NCBI GenBank assembly: GCA_029465975.1
Contig: CM055728.1
Coordinates: 4,970,535-5,034,534, forward strand
DNA length: 64,000 nucleotides
Source of the DNA: Dallia pectoralis
Lineage: Eukaryota > Chordata > Actinopteri > Esociformes > Umbridae
Direction: 5' to 3'
Part shown: one piece after another, positions 10,450-22,549 of the stretch
How the letters are laid out: every line of letters starts with the position of its first letter
Numbering within the stretch: the stretch's first letter is position 1
The notes under the pieces: generated by a model
The model's input: the letters and a program-made list of their open reading frames with translations, nothing else
What the model was told of the DNA's origin: nothing
The model's database searches: none
Made by a program: the position numbers and the translations under genes

Positions 10450-11548
10450 GTGAGGGGGTCTCTATTCAGGGAGATACTGTGTGAGATGCTATGGGAGTAT
10501 GGGGTGAGGGGGTCTCTATTCAGGGAGATACTGTGTGAGATGCTATGGGAGTATGGGGTGAGGGGGTCTCTATTCAGGGAGATACTGTGTGAGATGCTAT
10601 GGGAGTATGGGGTGAGGGGGTCTCTATTCAGGGAGATACTGTGGGAGGTGCTGCGGGAGTATGGGGTGAGGGGGTCTCTATTCAGGGAGATACTGTGTGA
10701 GATGCTATGGGAGTATGGGGTGAGGGGGTCTCTATTCAGGGAGATACTGTGTGAGATGCTATGGGAGTATGGGGCGAGGGGGTCTCTATTCAGGGAGATA
10801 CTGTGTGAGATGCTATGGGAATATGGGGTGAGGGGTCTCTATTCAGGGAGATACTGTGTGAGATGCTATGGGAGTATGGGGTGAGGGGGTCTCTATTCAG
10901 GGAGATACTGTGGGAGATGCTATGGGAGTATGGGGTGAGGGGGTCTCTATTCAGGGAGATACTGTGGGAGGTGCTGCGGGAGTATGGGTTGAGGGGGTCT
11001 CTATTCAGGGAGATACTGTGGGAGATGCTATGGGAGTATGGGGTGAGGGGGTCTCTATTCAGGGACATACTGTGGGAGGTGCTGCGGGAGTATGGGGTGA
11101 GGGGGTCTCTATTCAGGGAGATACTGTGTGAGATGCTATGGGAGTATGGGGTGAGGGGGTCTCTATTCAGGGAGATACTGTGGGAGGTGCTGCGGGAGTA
11201 TGGGGCGAGGGGGTCTCTATTCAGGGAGATACTGTGTGAGATGCTATGGGAATATGGGGTGAGGGGGTCTCTATTCAGGGAGATACTGTGTGAGATGCTA
11301 TGGGAGTATGGGGTGAGGGGGTCTCTATTCAGGGAGATACTGTGGGAGATGCTATGGGAGTATGGGGTGAGGGGGTCTCTATTCAGGGAGATACTGTGGG
11401 AGGTGCTGCGGGAGTATGGGTTGAGGGGGTCTCTATTCAGGGAGATACTGTGGGAGATGCTATGGGAGTATGGGGTGAGGGGGTCTCTATTCAGGGACAT
11501 ACTGTGGGAGGTGCTGCGGGAGTATGGGGCGAGGGGGTCTCTTTTCAG
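10450..11548 (+). repeat. 54-bp tandem repeat from Rex3 RT, main part
   Basis: About 20 copies of the 54-bp unit (18 codons), all in one frame on + and also open on -. This explains the long apparent open frames at 10815-11759 (+) and 10790-11569 (-); neither should be called a gene. Unit types are CEMLWE, WEVLRE and a hybrid WEMLWE. The block from about 10868 recurs from about 11300 with the same order of unit types and the same private variants (for example GGGACATACTG), giving a 432-bp higher-order repeat of eight units. Confidence 0.95.
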
Positions 11549-11655
11549 GGCCATGCAATCTCTGTACACTCAAATCAAGAACTGTGTCCGGGTTCTCTGC
11601 AGTAAGTCAGATTTGTTCTCGGTAGGGGTTGGCCTTCGCCAAGGCTGCGCTAACA
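11549..11655 (+). mobile_element. Rex3 copy B, remainder after the array
   Basis: After the last repeat unit the + strand continues along Rex3 RT: RAMQSLYTQIKNCVRVL, then GVGLRQGCA. It breaks off abruptly near 11652, before the catalytic FADD segment, and joins an unrelated repeat. The 3' half of this Rex3 is absent. Confidence 0.85.
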
Positions 11656-11659
11656 TTTA

Positions 11660-11765
11660 CAAAAATGTGAGGGGTGTACTCGCTTTTGTCAGCCATAACA
11701 TTACAACCACCAGCCTAATATTGTGTATGTCCCCCTTTTGCCGCAAAAGCAGCCCTTAGTATTAG
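11660..11765. repeat. Fragment of a dispersed repeat, related to 32720-33130
   Basis: The text 'ttttgtcagccataacattacaaccaccagc' style opening and the following CCTAATATTGTGTATGTCCC resemble the start of the repeat at 32720-33130, which has ACATTATGACC and GTGCTGTTGGTCCTCCGC at matching spacing. I recognise this as a common teleost repeat but cannot assign its class. Confidence 0.5.
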
Positions 11766-11786
11766 AATAAAAGCACCCGCTGATTA

Positions 11787-11789
<3 letters not shown>

Positions 11790-11829
<40 letters not shown>
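11790..11829. repeat. (AT)n microsatellite
   Basis: About 20 AT dinucleotides. Confidence 0.98.
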
Positions 11830-11832
<3 letters not shown>

Positions 11833-12044
11833 GCCTTTACAAAGTTTATTTAGTCATGAGAAGCCACTCCTGCAAGTCTCCTGCAAGTCTCAGTTCTAAA
11901 AAGCTAGTTAATAACATGAGTTATGCGTGCGCGCGCACACACACACTCACGCACACTGATCAAACTAGAAACATGGCCCGGCCTTGTTGATTTGGTTAAG
12001 TTTTATTGTTTTAGGAAGACATCTCTCAACATACCCCAATTCTC

Positions 12045-12179
<135 letters not shown>

Positions 12180-12784
12180 GACAACCTAGTACAGCCAGTC
12201 TGTACAATCCACTGTGTAATTAAAGCAATCCAATCCATCTTGTACATCGGCCCTTCCGGGGCTAATGTAACCTTTTATATTCATTCTGTTTAAGACGTCG
12301 TGTTTGTAACAGTGGGCCAATTTATTCATAACTAAAGACATTTGGAAGCGATCTTATGAAATGAAATGGAAGACATTAACTTGGACTTTGAATGAGCATT
12401 ATCACAATAATCATTACATTTTTTACTTTAATTATCTTTTTTGCTTCATCTCTGTTTTCTTCACCAGAATTTCTGGAAACTGCATTTTTTATATTTTCAT
12501 GACTTATATATAATAGTAATGTACTCAACTTTAATTCAAATAACATTCTCTTTTACAAAGACATTTTTATTTATTCCCATACAATAATCAGCATTTTTTT
12601 GTATAGATTAGACTTTTATTTAACAGTATTTACATACATAATTTTAAACATTTAAAAAATGGTTACAAATAATATCCCATTTCAGTGAAAGAAAAGAGAC
12701 AGAATACTAAAATGTCTAAATTAAGCACATGCTTTATGATTATAATGTAATGTCTATGTAACGACCTCCTGTCTTCATTCCGTG
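12180..12784. other. AT-rich stretch, nothing recognised
   Basis: AT-rich non-coding DNA between the AC microsatellite and the 24-bp minisatellite. I see no exon, repeat family or RNA gene. Confidence 0.6.
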
Positions 12785-14125
12785 TTTCCCGGTTTCCGTT
12801 TCTCATAAACTCATCCTCTGACTCAAAGTCAACCCCTGACTCTCTCAAACTCATCCCCTGACTCTCTCATAAACTCATCCCCTGACTCTCTCTCTCAAAC
12901 TCATCCCCTGACTCTCTCTCAAACTCATCCCCTGACTCTCTCAAACTCATCCCCTGACTCTTCTCAAACTCATCCCCTGACTCTCTCTCAAACTCATCCC
13001 CTGACTCTCTCTCAAACCCATCCCCTGATTCTCTCTCAAACTCATCCCCTGACTCTCTCTCAAACTCATCCCCTGACTCTCTCTCAAACTCATCCCCCGA
13101 CTCTCTCTCAAACTCATCCCCTGACTCTCTCTCAAACCCATCCCCTCTCTCTCTCTCAAACTCATCCCCTGACTCACTCTCAAACCCATCCCCTGACTCT
13201 CTCTCAAACTCATCCCCTGACTCTCTCTCAAACTCATCCCCTGACTCTCTCTCAAACTCATCCCCTCACTCTCTCATAAACTCATCCCCTGACTCTCTCA
13301 CAAACTCATCCCCTGACTCTCTCTCAAACTCATCCCCTGACTCTCTCTCAAACTCATCCCCTGACTCTTCTCAAACTCATCCCCTGACTCTCTCAAACTC
13401 ATCCCCTGACTCTTCTCAAACTCATCCCCTGACTCTCTCTCAAACTCATCCCCTGACTCTCTCTCAAACTCATCCCCTGACTCTCTCTCAAACTCATCCC
13501 CTGACTCTCTCTCAAACTCATCCCCTGACTCTCTCTCAAACCCATCCCCTCTCTCTCTCTCTCTCTCTCAAACTCATCCCCTGACTCACTCTCAAACCCA
13601 TCCCCTGACTCTCTCTCTCAAACTCATCCCCTGACTCTCTCAAACTCATCCCCTGACTCTCTCTCAAACTCATCCCCTGACTCTCTCTCAAACTCATCCC
13701 TTGACTCTCTCTCAAACTCATCCCCTCACTCTCTCATAAACTCATCCCCTGACTCTCTCATAAACTCATCCCCTGACTCTCTCTCAAACTCATCCCCTGA
13801 CTCTTCTCAAACTCATCCCCTGACTCTCTCTCAAACTCATCCCCTGACTCTTCTCAAACTCATCCCCTGACTCTCTCTCAAACTCATCCCCTGACTCTCT
13901 CTCAAACCCATCCCCTGACTCTCTCTCAAACTCATCCCCTGACTCTCTCTCAAACTCATCCCCTGACTCTCTCTCAAACTCATCCCCTGACTCTCTCGCA
14001 AACTCATCCCCTGACTCTCTTGCAAACTCATCCCCTGACTCTCTCTCAAACTCATCCCCTGACTCTCTCATAAACTCATCCCCTGACTCTCTCAAACTCA
14101 TCCCCTGACTCTCTCAAACTCATCC
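12785..14125. repeat. 24-bp minisatellite, about 55 copies
   Basis: Tandem unit CTCTCTCTCAAACTCATCCCCTGA (24 bp) with common 20-, 22- and 23-bp variants that differ in the number of CT pairs. Blocks such as AAACCCATCCCCTCTCTCTCT recur at 13135 and 13545, showing block duplication. The minus-strand frames reading MSLRESQG... are by-products. Confidence 0.95.
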
Positions 14126-14199
14126 CGACTCGATCATTGTCCTGTCTTGTCATTATCACTCACACCAGATTCCAATTTCCCCATTAGTATGTGTATATA

Positions 14200-15790
14200 T
14201 TTAGGCCCTCAAGGTGGGCCTTTTTTTACTTTCTTTAAAAGGTACAGACACTGTTGCGTCTTTTTGACCAGGGTTTTAGTGTTGAGGGACCAGGGTAGGT
14301 CGTTGGAGATGTGGACACCCATTCATTTGTAGCTGGTCATACATCAATAAGAACTGGGGCATATATACAGCTTATTGACTTCCTGTAATCCACAATAAGT
14401 TAATTGGTATTATTGGCATTGGTGGACAGGTTCTTATTTGCGCACCAAGCCTCTTATCAGACCAACTACTGTGTTGTCATCTGCAAACTTGACAATGGTA
14501 TTGGAGCTGTGTACAGAGATGCAGTCATGGTTGAAGAATGAGTACAAGAGAGGGCTAAGCACACAGCCATGTGGGACACCAGTGTTCAGGGTGAGGGTGG
14601 AGGAGGTGAGGTTGTCCAACCTGACAGACCTTGAGATCTGTTGATTAGGAAGTCTAATTTCCAGTTGCAAAGTGAGGGGCTGATCCCAAGGTCATGGAGT
14701 TTGGTAACCAGCCTAGAGAGAATGACTGTATTGAATGCTGAGCTGAAGTCTATGAGCAGCATCCTCACATAGGTGCTGGTTTGGTCCAGGTGGGTCAGGG
14801 CAGAGTGGACAGTAGTGGAGATGGCGTCCTCAGTGGACCTGTTAGGGCGATAGGCAAACCGATGTGGGTCCAGAGTTGGAGGGAGGCAGGACATAAGGTC
14901 AGCCAGTACAGAGGGAGGCAGGACATAAGGTCAGCCAGTACAGAGGGAGGCAGGACGTAAGGTCAGCCAGTACAGAGGGAGGCAGGACGTAAGGTCAGCC
15001 AGTACAGAGGGAGGCAGGACGTAAGGTCAGCCAGTACAGAGGGAGGCAGGACGTAAGGTCAGCCAGTACAGAGGGAGGCAGGACGTAAGGTCAGCCAGTA
15101 CAGAGGGAGGCAGGACGTAAGGTCAGCCAGTACAGAGGGAGGCAGGACGTAAGGTCAGCCAGTACAGAGGGAGGCAGGACGTAAGGTCAGCCAGTACAGA
15201 GGGAGGCAGGACGTAAGGTCAGCCAGCACAGAGGGAGGCAGGACGTAAGGTCAGCCAGCACAGAGGGAGGCAGGACGTAAGGTCAGCCAGTACAGAGGGA
15301 GGCAGGACGTAAGGTCAGCCAGCACAGAGGGAGGCAGGACGTAAGGTCAGCCAGTACAGAGGGAGGCAGGACATAAGGTCAGCCAGTACGAGTCTTTCGA
15401 AGCACTTCTTGGTTGTGTGGGTGAGTGCAGCATTTACAAAGTAATTAAGGCAAGACAAAGGCGACTGCTTCGGCACAATGGTTCTGGTCTTGAAGCACGT
15501 GGGGACAACGGCTAGGGACAGAGGTCAAAGGTTGAAGATGTCAGAAGACCCCAGGCAGCTGCCCAGCACATGCTCTGAGCACACGCTTGGGGACACCATC
15601 AGGACCAGCCACCTTGCGTGCGTTCACCCTGCTGAGTGCACTAGACACCTCCGCGATGAACAGATTCAAGGGGACGGAGTCAGGGGAGAGACACAATATG
15701 ATGTCTGGTCTTTGTTGTCCATGTCAAAGCGGGCATAGAAGGTGTTCAGCTTGTTCGTAATGGATACATCAGAGGCTCAGGGGGTTGGGT
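14200..15790 (-). pseudogene. L2/Rex1-type (CR1-group) LINE, minus strand, broken
   Basis: Read from high to low coordinates, the minus strand gives a pre-RT region (FYARFDMDNK near 15725, VNARKVAGPDGVPKRVLRA near 15620), then RT segments: RFAYRPNRSTEDAISTT (near 14850), LLIDFSSAFNTVI (near 14755), GVPHGCVLSPLLYS (near 14575) and FADDNTVVGLI (near 14480). A C-terminal piece follows (LGVHISNDLPWSLNTK, 14325-14275). These motifs are typical of teleost L2/Rex1 LINEs. The frame is interrupted by stops, indels and the internal 32-bp minisatellite, so the copy is dead. No endonuclease is seen, so it is 5'-truncated. Confidence 0.8.
14876..15390. repeat. 32-bp minisatellite inside the L2/Rex1-type LINE
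   Basis: About 16 tandem copies of a unit such as GAGGGAGGCAGGACGTAAGG plus TCAGCCAGTACA. On the minus strand the unit is the RT stretch reading VLADLMSCLPP, normally present once just before the FAYRPNRS motif. Outer copies carry ACATAAGG and inner ones ACGTAAGG; a few near 15220-15330 carry AGCACAG instead of AGTACAG. Because 32 is not a multiple of 3, each copy shifts the frame. Confidence 0.93.
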
Positions 15791-15799
15791 GCTGTGGTC

Positions 15800-18700
15800 G
15801 GTGTAGTGCAATGTTTTACTGTTCAGTGTTTGTTTTATTCCATAAAACCCTTGAATGTTATATGTCTGTGCCTGATTCTGCAACACTCACCTAAAGAAGG
15901 TGTGACCTATCTGTCCTAATTCTGTGACCGATTGACCCCTCCAGCACTGGGAATCTTCTCTGGCACTGATTTGACAGGCCTGTTCTGTCTGAGCGAATAT
16001 ACTGTTTTTGTAATAACATTTATATCTTCAGGTTAAATTGGCAGGTGATTATGTTTTTTTCTGGCAGTAAAAATTATCTGTATTATCTGTTGCTATGGCA
16101 ATATGTTTCAGGTACTTTCAATGATGAACGATAAACATTGGGCATTAATATGGAGATTGGCCCGTCTTCTGGGAAATATTTTAGGGTGTCTGCGGGAATT
16201 TGTTCTCATTCAGCCAATAGGGCATTTGTGAGATTGCAATCGCTGTCCCAATTCGGGCTCTGTGCCGGTCACTCATGTTCCTCCACACCAACCTTGTCGA
16301 ACGATATCTTTTTGGACCCCACTTTGTGCACGAGGCTCCAACGGATGATAGGTGAGTTTTTGTAGTCTGCTGCTTTGCGGCTGGGCTCTTCAGTAGGGCA
16401 CATTTTACTGCCAGTGGCTAGGTGCAGGATTGGAGTCCACATACGTTTTAAGTCTATCTGACCTCTAGAAACACCTCTCGAAGGACTACAGTGTGTTTAA
16501 AAGTGGTTACATTTCCAAATGGCTGAATCAATATGTACTTTAGACAAAAGATGATAATCTGAATCACTTAGAGCAGGGAGCTGAAATAGTGTCATGACGT
16601 GTTGAGCTGACGATAGATCTGTGTTTAGGCTGCCTTCATATAACCCTGCAAAGATAAACCTCATCCCTTTCACTTTCTCTTTCAATCACACACACACACA
16701 TCCACACACACACATACAATCCATATCATCTGCTTTCAGGGAATAACTAAACTGGTCAGAAATATAAATAAAATGTTTACAATTACCATCTTTCCTTCCT
16801 TGCAGATGATATATTATTTTCTTGCATGTGTTTATCTCTCAAAATGTATTTTCTTCAGAACCAGTTATTTTAGTTGACTTAACCCATTTGTGCCCACATT
16901 TACCCAAAGGTATAATTATTTCAATTCTGGACATGTTCTGCTTGTTTTTCCCTTTTTCTTCTTGGAAATCTTATTTGAATATGTGGTAATTGTGGTGGGC
17001 AATTACATTTTATAAACCTCTTTAATGTCAATTTTGAATTGGAAGTAACAATTTGGCATTTCTCCCAAAATAGGTGCTTCATACAGATTCATCTTTATCT
17101 ATAAATGCAAAAAGTAGGTTTGAGTATAATATATTGTACTAATATCAATTCAGGTCGCTTTTAAATGTGTCTATCAAATCTAAAACTAGATTGAAAATAT
17201 GTAGAAATAAATAGTGATCTAAAAATGTTTAAATATCTCACTTTTTGGTCCCACAAATCTTTATTACTTGACTATCTAGACATACATTACAAAACAAATG
17301 TGCAGGCCATCATCCAGATGTGGCCCAAACCAAAGAATAACTTTTCTTTAGCTACAGGATATCATCCTGGAAATGTCAAATATTTATTCAGCACAGAACG
17401 TTGGCACCCTCAATCTGACAAATGATTCTATGGTATGAATTCATTCAATGGGTTGTCATGAGAAAACGTGCATCCTGGTGGCACTCCAGCTTATGTCTGC
17501 CAAGCCAAGAACCACAGTTGGTCCAGTTTCAACAAGGTGACTGCTGCTTCCTGTGAAAGCTCTGCAAGACAGAGGAGCCGATTTTGTAGTCACAGTTAAC
17601 CTTAGTCCAAGAGAATTCCATTAGGTTAGATTGTTTGTCCTGTACTAGGTTTAAGCTGTGTCTGTGACATGGGCACCAGATGTTATATAGAAAGTGAATT
17701 TGCTTCCTCTTATTGGATTGCTTGCATCTATACCTACTTCTAATTGACTTTATTCAGCACATGGCTCATGGGTTATGTTTATGTCATCCACAAAATGAAC
17801 GGCCGTTGTATTCTTATCAAATCTGAAATTAACTGTAAAATTTCCTAGAAATCTTTAATTATTACCAGCCATTTTGTGGGCCAAATCTCACTTTCCCTTC
17901 CAAAATTCCAAATATTTGGAATTTGAGAATTGCATCGGAACTAATCGTTAACTAATGCAAACCATTGTTTCATCTAAGGTCCGCTTTATATGTATGTGGT
18001 CTGCACATGAGAGATACGTTTGTTTGAAAGATGTTTGGTAAGTAAATGTTATCAGTATTACCTTTTAATAAAATGATTTGTCTTCCTATGGGCAGTAATT
18101 TGCCATAATCATGTGACATGACTTTATTTTTTATAAATATCTATGTAAATTACAACCCTATCCAGTCATTAGCAATTGGGATGTTGTCCTTTGCATTGGT
18201 ATGTCTAGGGGATGATCTTATATCCAAGATGGCAGATGTTCTGTTTGGGTGTTAATCTGTGCTGTGTTTATTAACAGTAGATGCATGGGGCTACATTCTA
18301 TCGCCTTATATGCCCGGGGAGAAAAAAACATACCGTCACTTGTCAACTTTATTTAACCTAGCCTAAGATAAAGTAATGTACACAGGATTCCTTTTAAATG
18401 CTGTTGGGCCGGCAATATATGTCTTCGCTGGACAACTGTATCTATGTGTTTGTGCTTTACAGTTCGCCATCTGTCATGCACATACATTATGTATATAAAT
18501 TCCATACTTGTTGATGGGATATATCACATTTACAGAGTAGCTTGACACAGAAAGTCGAAGGTTAGCTGCAAGGACAGGGGAACTGCGTCAACTTACTTGT
18601 TTTTGTTCATTTTCTACAGGTCTACAGGATTTGGATACACATTGTTGGGGATATGATGTATTAGCATAGAAAGTACAACGTTCTGTTGTGTTGGGCCTGG

Positions 18701-19000
18701 ACTAGTGGCTGTTTTATGATATGCATTTCTTACATTATTTTAAGTGGTATCCTTCTCATTTATTGGATGTTTTTAATTGTCCTAAAGACAACATAAAATC
18801 TAACTTGAGATTATTCTGCAATACTTTTCATGAGTACAGGCTGAGCAGAAAGCTGTTTTCCTCTCCTCTGAATAACCTTCTGTATCTCTAAGTCTAACCG
18901 GTCATAATACTGGTTTTATTAACTGCTGATTTACTATTTATTTGGAAGTGTCCGGTTATAAGGCTTATAGACAAACATCAACCGATTTTCAGACCTTCCG
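15800..19000. other. Non-coding stretch, nothing recognised
   Basis: AT-rich DNA, probably erc2 intron or flank. Apart from a short CA run at 16687-16715 I see no repeat family, exon with splice sites or RNA gene. Confidence 0.5.
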
Positions 19001-19019
19001 GTAATAAGAATCCCAGCCA

Positions 19020-19890
19020 ACTTAAGTGTATAAAAGACAATGATATGTGTGAAGGTTCATACCAGTAATAAAACACAAAGCTGCATGATAAACTGCATCT
19101 AGAGGTCTTAATACTAAGGCTGAGGCGTGCGTATTTAGCACATCACCATAATCTAGTACTGAATGTAAGTGGCTTGAACCATTCCTGTTCCATTCTGAGA
19201 GGACAGACACAATTTATTTCTATAAACTAAAGCATTTTTAATCCTTTGCTCATTCAACAACTCCGTAATGTGTGTTTTAAGAGTGAATTTATTATCTAGC
19301 CAAATCTAAAGGTATTTGTTGGAGGGAACATGTATAACAGTACCTTGAGAGGCATACTTTGTTTTAGCACCTTTTGATTTTACAGAACTCAGTCTATTTG
19401 GCTAGAAGTCTTTTAGCATGGCACATCTTTTTGCAAAAGTGCTCCAAATCAGTCAGATTGTAAGGACATCTCCTAAGCACTATGCACAGCCCTCTACAGA
19501 TCACCCCACAGATATTCAATTGGATAGGGTGTGTAGACATTTTATATCCACTGTATAAGCAATGTTCTAGTTTTTGGAAATCCAACATTTTATGAAGAGA
19601 TGATGAAGCGGATTACAGTACTGTGTCACATGCATGAAAAGATGAGAGTGTACAAACAAAATATATTTTAAAGTGAACACAGGACACAGAATTGAACCCT
19701 TTGAAACCCTTTGGTCAACTAATACAAAATTAGTTTCAACCCTATTTTTTACTCTGGCCTGGGTTCTATTACAAACATATTTTTGAAACCACAAGCAGGT
19801 GTTCACAGTCAAGCCTAAAAAGGTACATTTGTTCTTTAAAATGAATTGTACCAAAGGCTTTTGACAGGTGAATAAACAGACCCACACATT
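19020..19890 (-). pseudogene. Degenerate LINE fragments
   Basis: Minus-strand pieces resemble non-LTR reverse transcriptase. At 19890-19570 a stretch has FLGLTVNTCLWFQKYVCNRTQ and VSKGSILCPVF, recalling the 'gvpQGSILGPvlF' region. At 19205-19030 is LDYGDVLNTHASALVLRPLD, a pattern found at the C-terminal end of such proteins. A similar element occurs at 29930-30670. Heavily decayed; class uncertain. Confidence 0.5.
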
Positions 19891-20532
19891 TTTCTTTTAT
19901 TCAAGTTTTGACAATATGCGTTATAACCAATGTAGTAGTAATGTGCCCAAGTCTAATATCAGGTACATGTTAATTCTGAGTGAAGTTGGCGGCTTAAATA
20001 GAGTGCAATGTATTTCCAATTAATATATTGGGAAAGTTATCAAGAATAGTACATTACAAATCTTGGCAATTAAAATCTGAGTGATCCTTGCACAAATGTT
20101 TATCATGTATTCCTTTTTTCCATCTGGGGTAGTAATGGCCTGCTACAATATATTGGTGATTGAAGACATCAACAACTGCATTTTTATCAGTAAACGTCCT
20201 AGAGTCCAAAAGATCTGTTTAGGCAACGAAATGAAGAAAGTGTTATTGTGGCTATTTTACTGTTTTCCTGAATTGGGCTGGATTCCCTTCACAATCAGAT
20301 AGTGTGTTAACATAGTATTCAGATTTCACCTTTCAAACATATTTTTTTACATATGTTTCTCAGTTGTTTAAATGACTGCCAGTCATAACTTGAAGATGTT
20401 TTTTTAGCCTTAGCCCATGCCATGTTTCTTTCATGAGTATCTCCATCAGATATATTCTGAGAGTACTAGGGAACTTGGACATGTTCTTCGCCCTAACTCC
20501 TGAATATGGAGTGTGCAATGGAACTGAAGTGA

Positions 20533-20808
20533 GAAACAGCAGTGAACTGTTCTAGTGCTACCTCTGCTTCTGGGATATCAGTAAAACAGCAGTGAACTGT
20601 TCTAGTGCTACCTCTGCCTCTGGGATATCAGTAAAACAGTAGTGAACTGTTCTAGTGCTACCTCTGCCTCTGGGATATCAGTAAAACAGCAGTGAACTGT
20701 TCTAGTGCTACCTCTGCCTCTGGGATATCAGTAAAACAGCAGTGAACTGTTCTAGTGCTACCTCTGCCTCTGGGATATCAGTAAAACAGCAGTGAACTGT
20801 TCTAGTGC
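20533..20808. repeat. 50-bp minisatellite, about 5.5 copies
   Basis: Unit begins GTAAAACAGCAGTGAACTGT and ends TGGGATATCA; copies are nearly identical. Confidence 0.95.
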
Positions 20809-20861
20809 TCAAGATCTTCGTGTCCAACTTAGAAAATTGAGTTCATGATTGTAGGTCCTGA

Positions 20862-21278
20862 ACTAATGTGCTAGGTCACAGAGTCCTAACGTGCTAGGTG
20901 ACAGAGTCCTAACGTGCTAGGTGACAGAGTCCTAACGTGCTAGGTCACATATTCCTAATGTGCTAGGTCACAGAGTCCTAACGTGCTAGGTCACAGAGTC
21001 CTAACGTGCTAGGTGACAGAGTCCTAATGTGCTAGGTAACATATTCCTAACGTGCTAGGTGACAGAGTCCTAACGTGCTAGGTCACAGAGTCCTAACGTG
21101 CTAGGTAACAGAGTCCTAACGTGCTAGGTGACAGAGTCCTAACGTGCTAGGTGACAGAGTCCTAACGTGCTAGGTGACAGAGTCATAACGTGCTAGGTGA
21201 CAGAGTCCTAACGTGCTAGGTCACAGAGTCCTAACGTGCTAGGTCACAGAGTCCTAACGTGCTAGGTCACAGAGTTCT
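20862..21278. repeat. 23-bp minisatellite, about 18 copies
   Basis: Unit GTGCTAGGTGACAGAGTCC plus TAAC. Variants are GGTCACAG, GGTAACAT and an ATATTCC form. It follows the 50-bp array after about 55 bases. Confidence 0.95.
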
Positions 21279-21447
21279 CTTCCTCTAACAGGTACTTTTA
21301 CACTTGCTGTTATGAAGGCACCCGTGTGTGTCTGTTCCCTCTGTAGCGTTAACAGGAATAACAGGAGAGGTGTGTGGAGACGAGGGGTGTCACCCTAAAA
21401 CAGCACAATGATTAATGGTATGATTAGGGGCTCATAGCCACGTCAGT

Positions 21448-21523
21448 GCACACATATACACACACACATACACACGCACACACACACACGCACACACACA
21501 CACACACACGCTCACATACACAG

Positions 21524-21558
<35 letters not shown>

Positions 21559-21612
21559 CACATACACACACACGCACATGCACAGCACACACACACACAT
21601 ACACACACACAG
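21448..21612. repeat. Interrupted CA-rich microsatellite
   Basis: CACACA with CATACA, CGCACA and CGCTCACA interruptions. Confidence 0.95.
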
Positions 21613-21849
21613 ACCACAGACCCTATTAATCGCCCTGAATAAGAGGAATCCAGATGCGGCGTTCCGATAATTGTACTGAAAACACAGAATGTTGAATTTC
21701 CAGGGCTAGACGACTTTATTCTTAGTTAGTGTTTATTTTCAGACTGGAGATATTTCTACAGGGACTTAAATCATGGAATAAAAACACAGGCTTCCCCTTC
21801 CAACGTAGGATTCTTTAAATGAGCACTGATTCCATGCTGAATAACTCCA

Positions 21850-22547
21850 GCCCCCGTAGCATTCCCCCTGTAGCATTCCCCCGTAGCATTCCCCCCCGTA
21901 GCATTCCCCCCCGTAGCATCCCCCTGTAGCATCCCCCAGTAGCATCCCCCTGTAGCATCCCCCAGTAGCATCCCCCTGTAGCATCCCCCTGTAGCATCCC
22001 CCAGTAGCATCCCCCAGTAGCATCCCGCAGTAGCATCCCCCAGTAGCATCCCCCAGTAGCATCCCCCAGTAGCATCCCCCAGTAGCATCCCCCTATAGCA
22101 TCCCCCAGTAGCATCCCCCAGTAGCATCCCCCAGTAGCATCCCCCTATAGCATCCCCCTGTAGCATCCCCCAGTAGCATCCCCCTGTAGCATCCCCCTGT
22201 AGCATCCCCCTGTAGCATCCCCCAGTAGCATCCCCCAGTAGCATCCCCCAGTAGCATCCCCCAGTAGCATCCCCCTATAGCATCCCCCAGTAGCATCCCC
22301 CTGTAGCATCCCCCTGTAGCATCCCCCTGTAGCATCCCCCAGTAGCATCCCCCAGTAGCATCCCCTATAGCATCCCCCAGTAGCATCCCCCTATAGCATC
22401 CCTCTGTAGCATCCCCCAGTAGCATCCCCCTGTAGCATCCCCCTGTAGCATCCCCCAGTAGCATCCCCCAGTAGCATCCCCCTGTAGCATCCCCCAGTAG
22501 CATCCCCCAGTAGCATCCCCCAGTAGCATCCCCCAGTAGCATCCCCC
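21850..22547. repeat. 13-bp minisatellite, about 53 copies
   Basis: Unit TAGCATCCCCCAG or TAGCATCCCCCTG/CTA, with a few longer C-tract versions at the left end (GTAGCATTCCCCCC). The minus-strand frames of GGCYWGMLLGDAT type are artefacts of the repeat. Confidence 0.96.
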
Positions 22548-22549
22548 CC

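Noticed and set aside
10790..11759. Long open frames on both strands (about 314 and 259 codons)
   Set aside because: They are produced by the 54-bp in-frame tandem repeat; no start context, domain or codon bias of a gene.
12785..14125. CRISPR-like regular repeats
   Set aside because: Units are adjoining with no unique spacers; the genome is vertebrate; it is a minisatellite.
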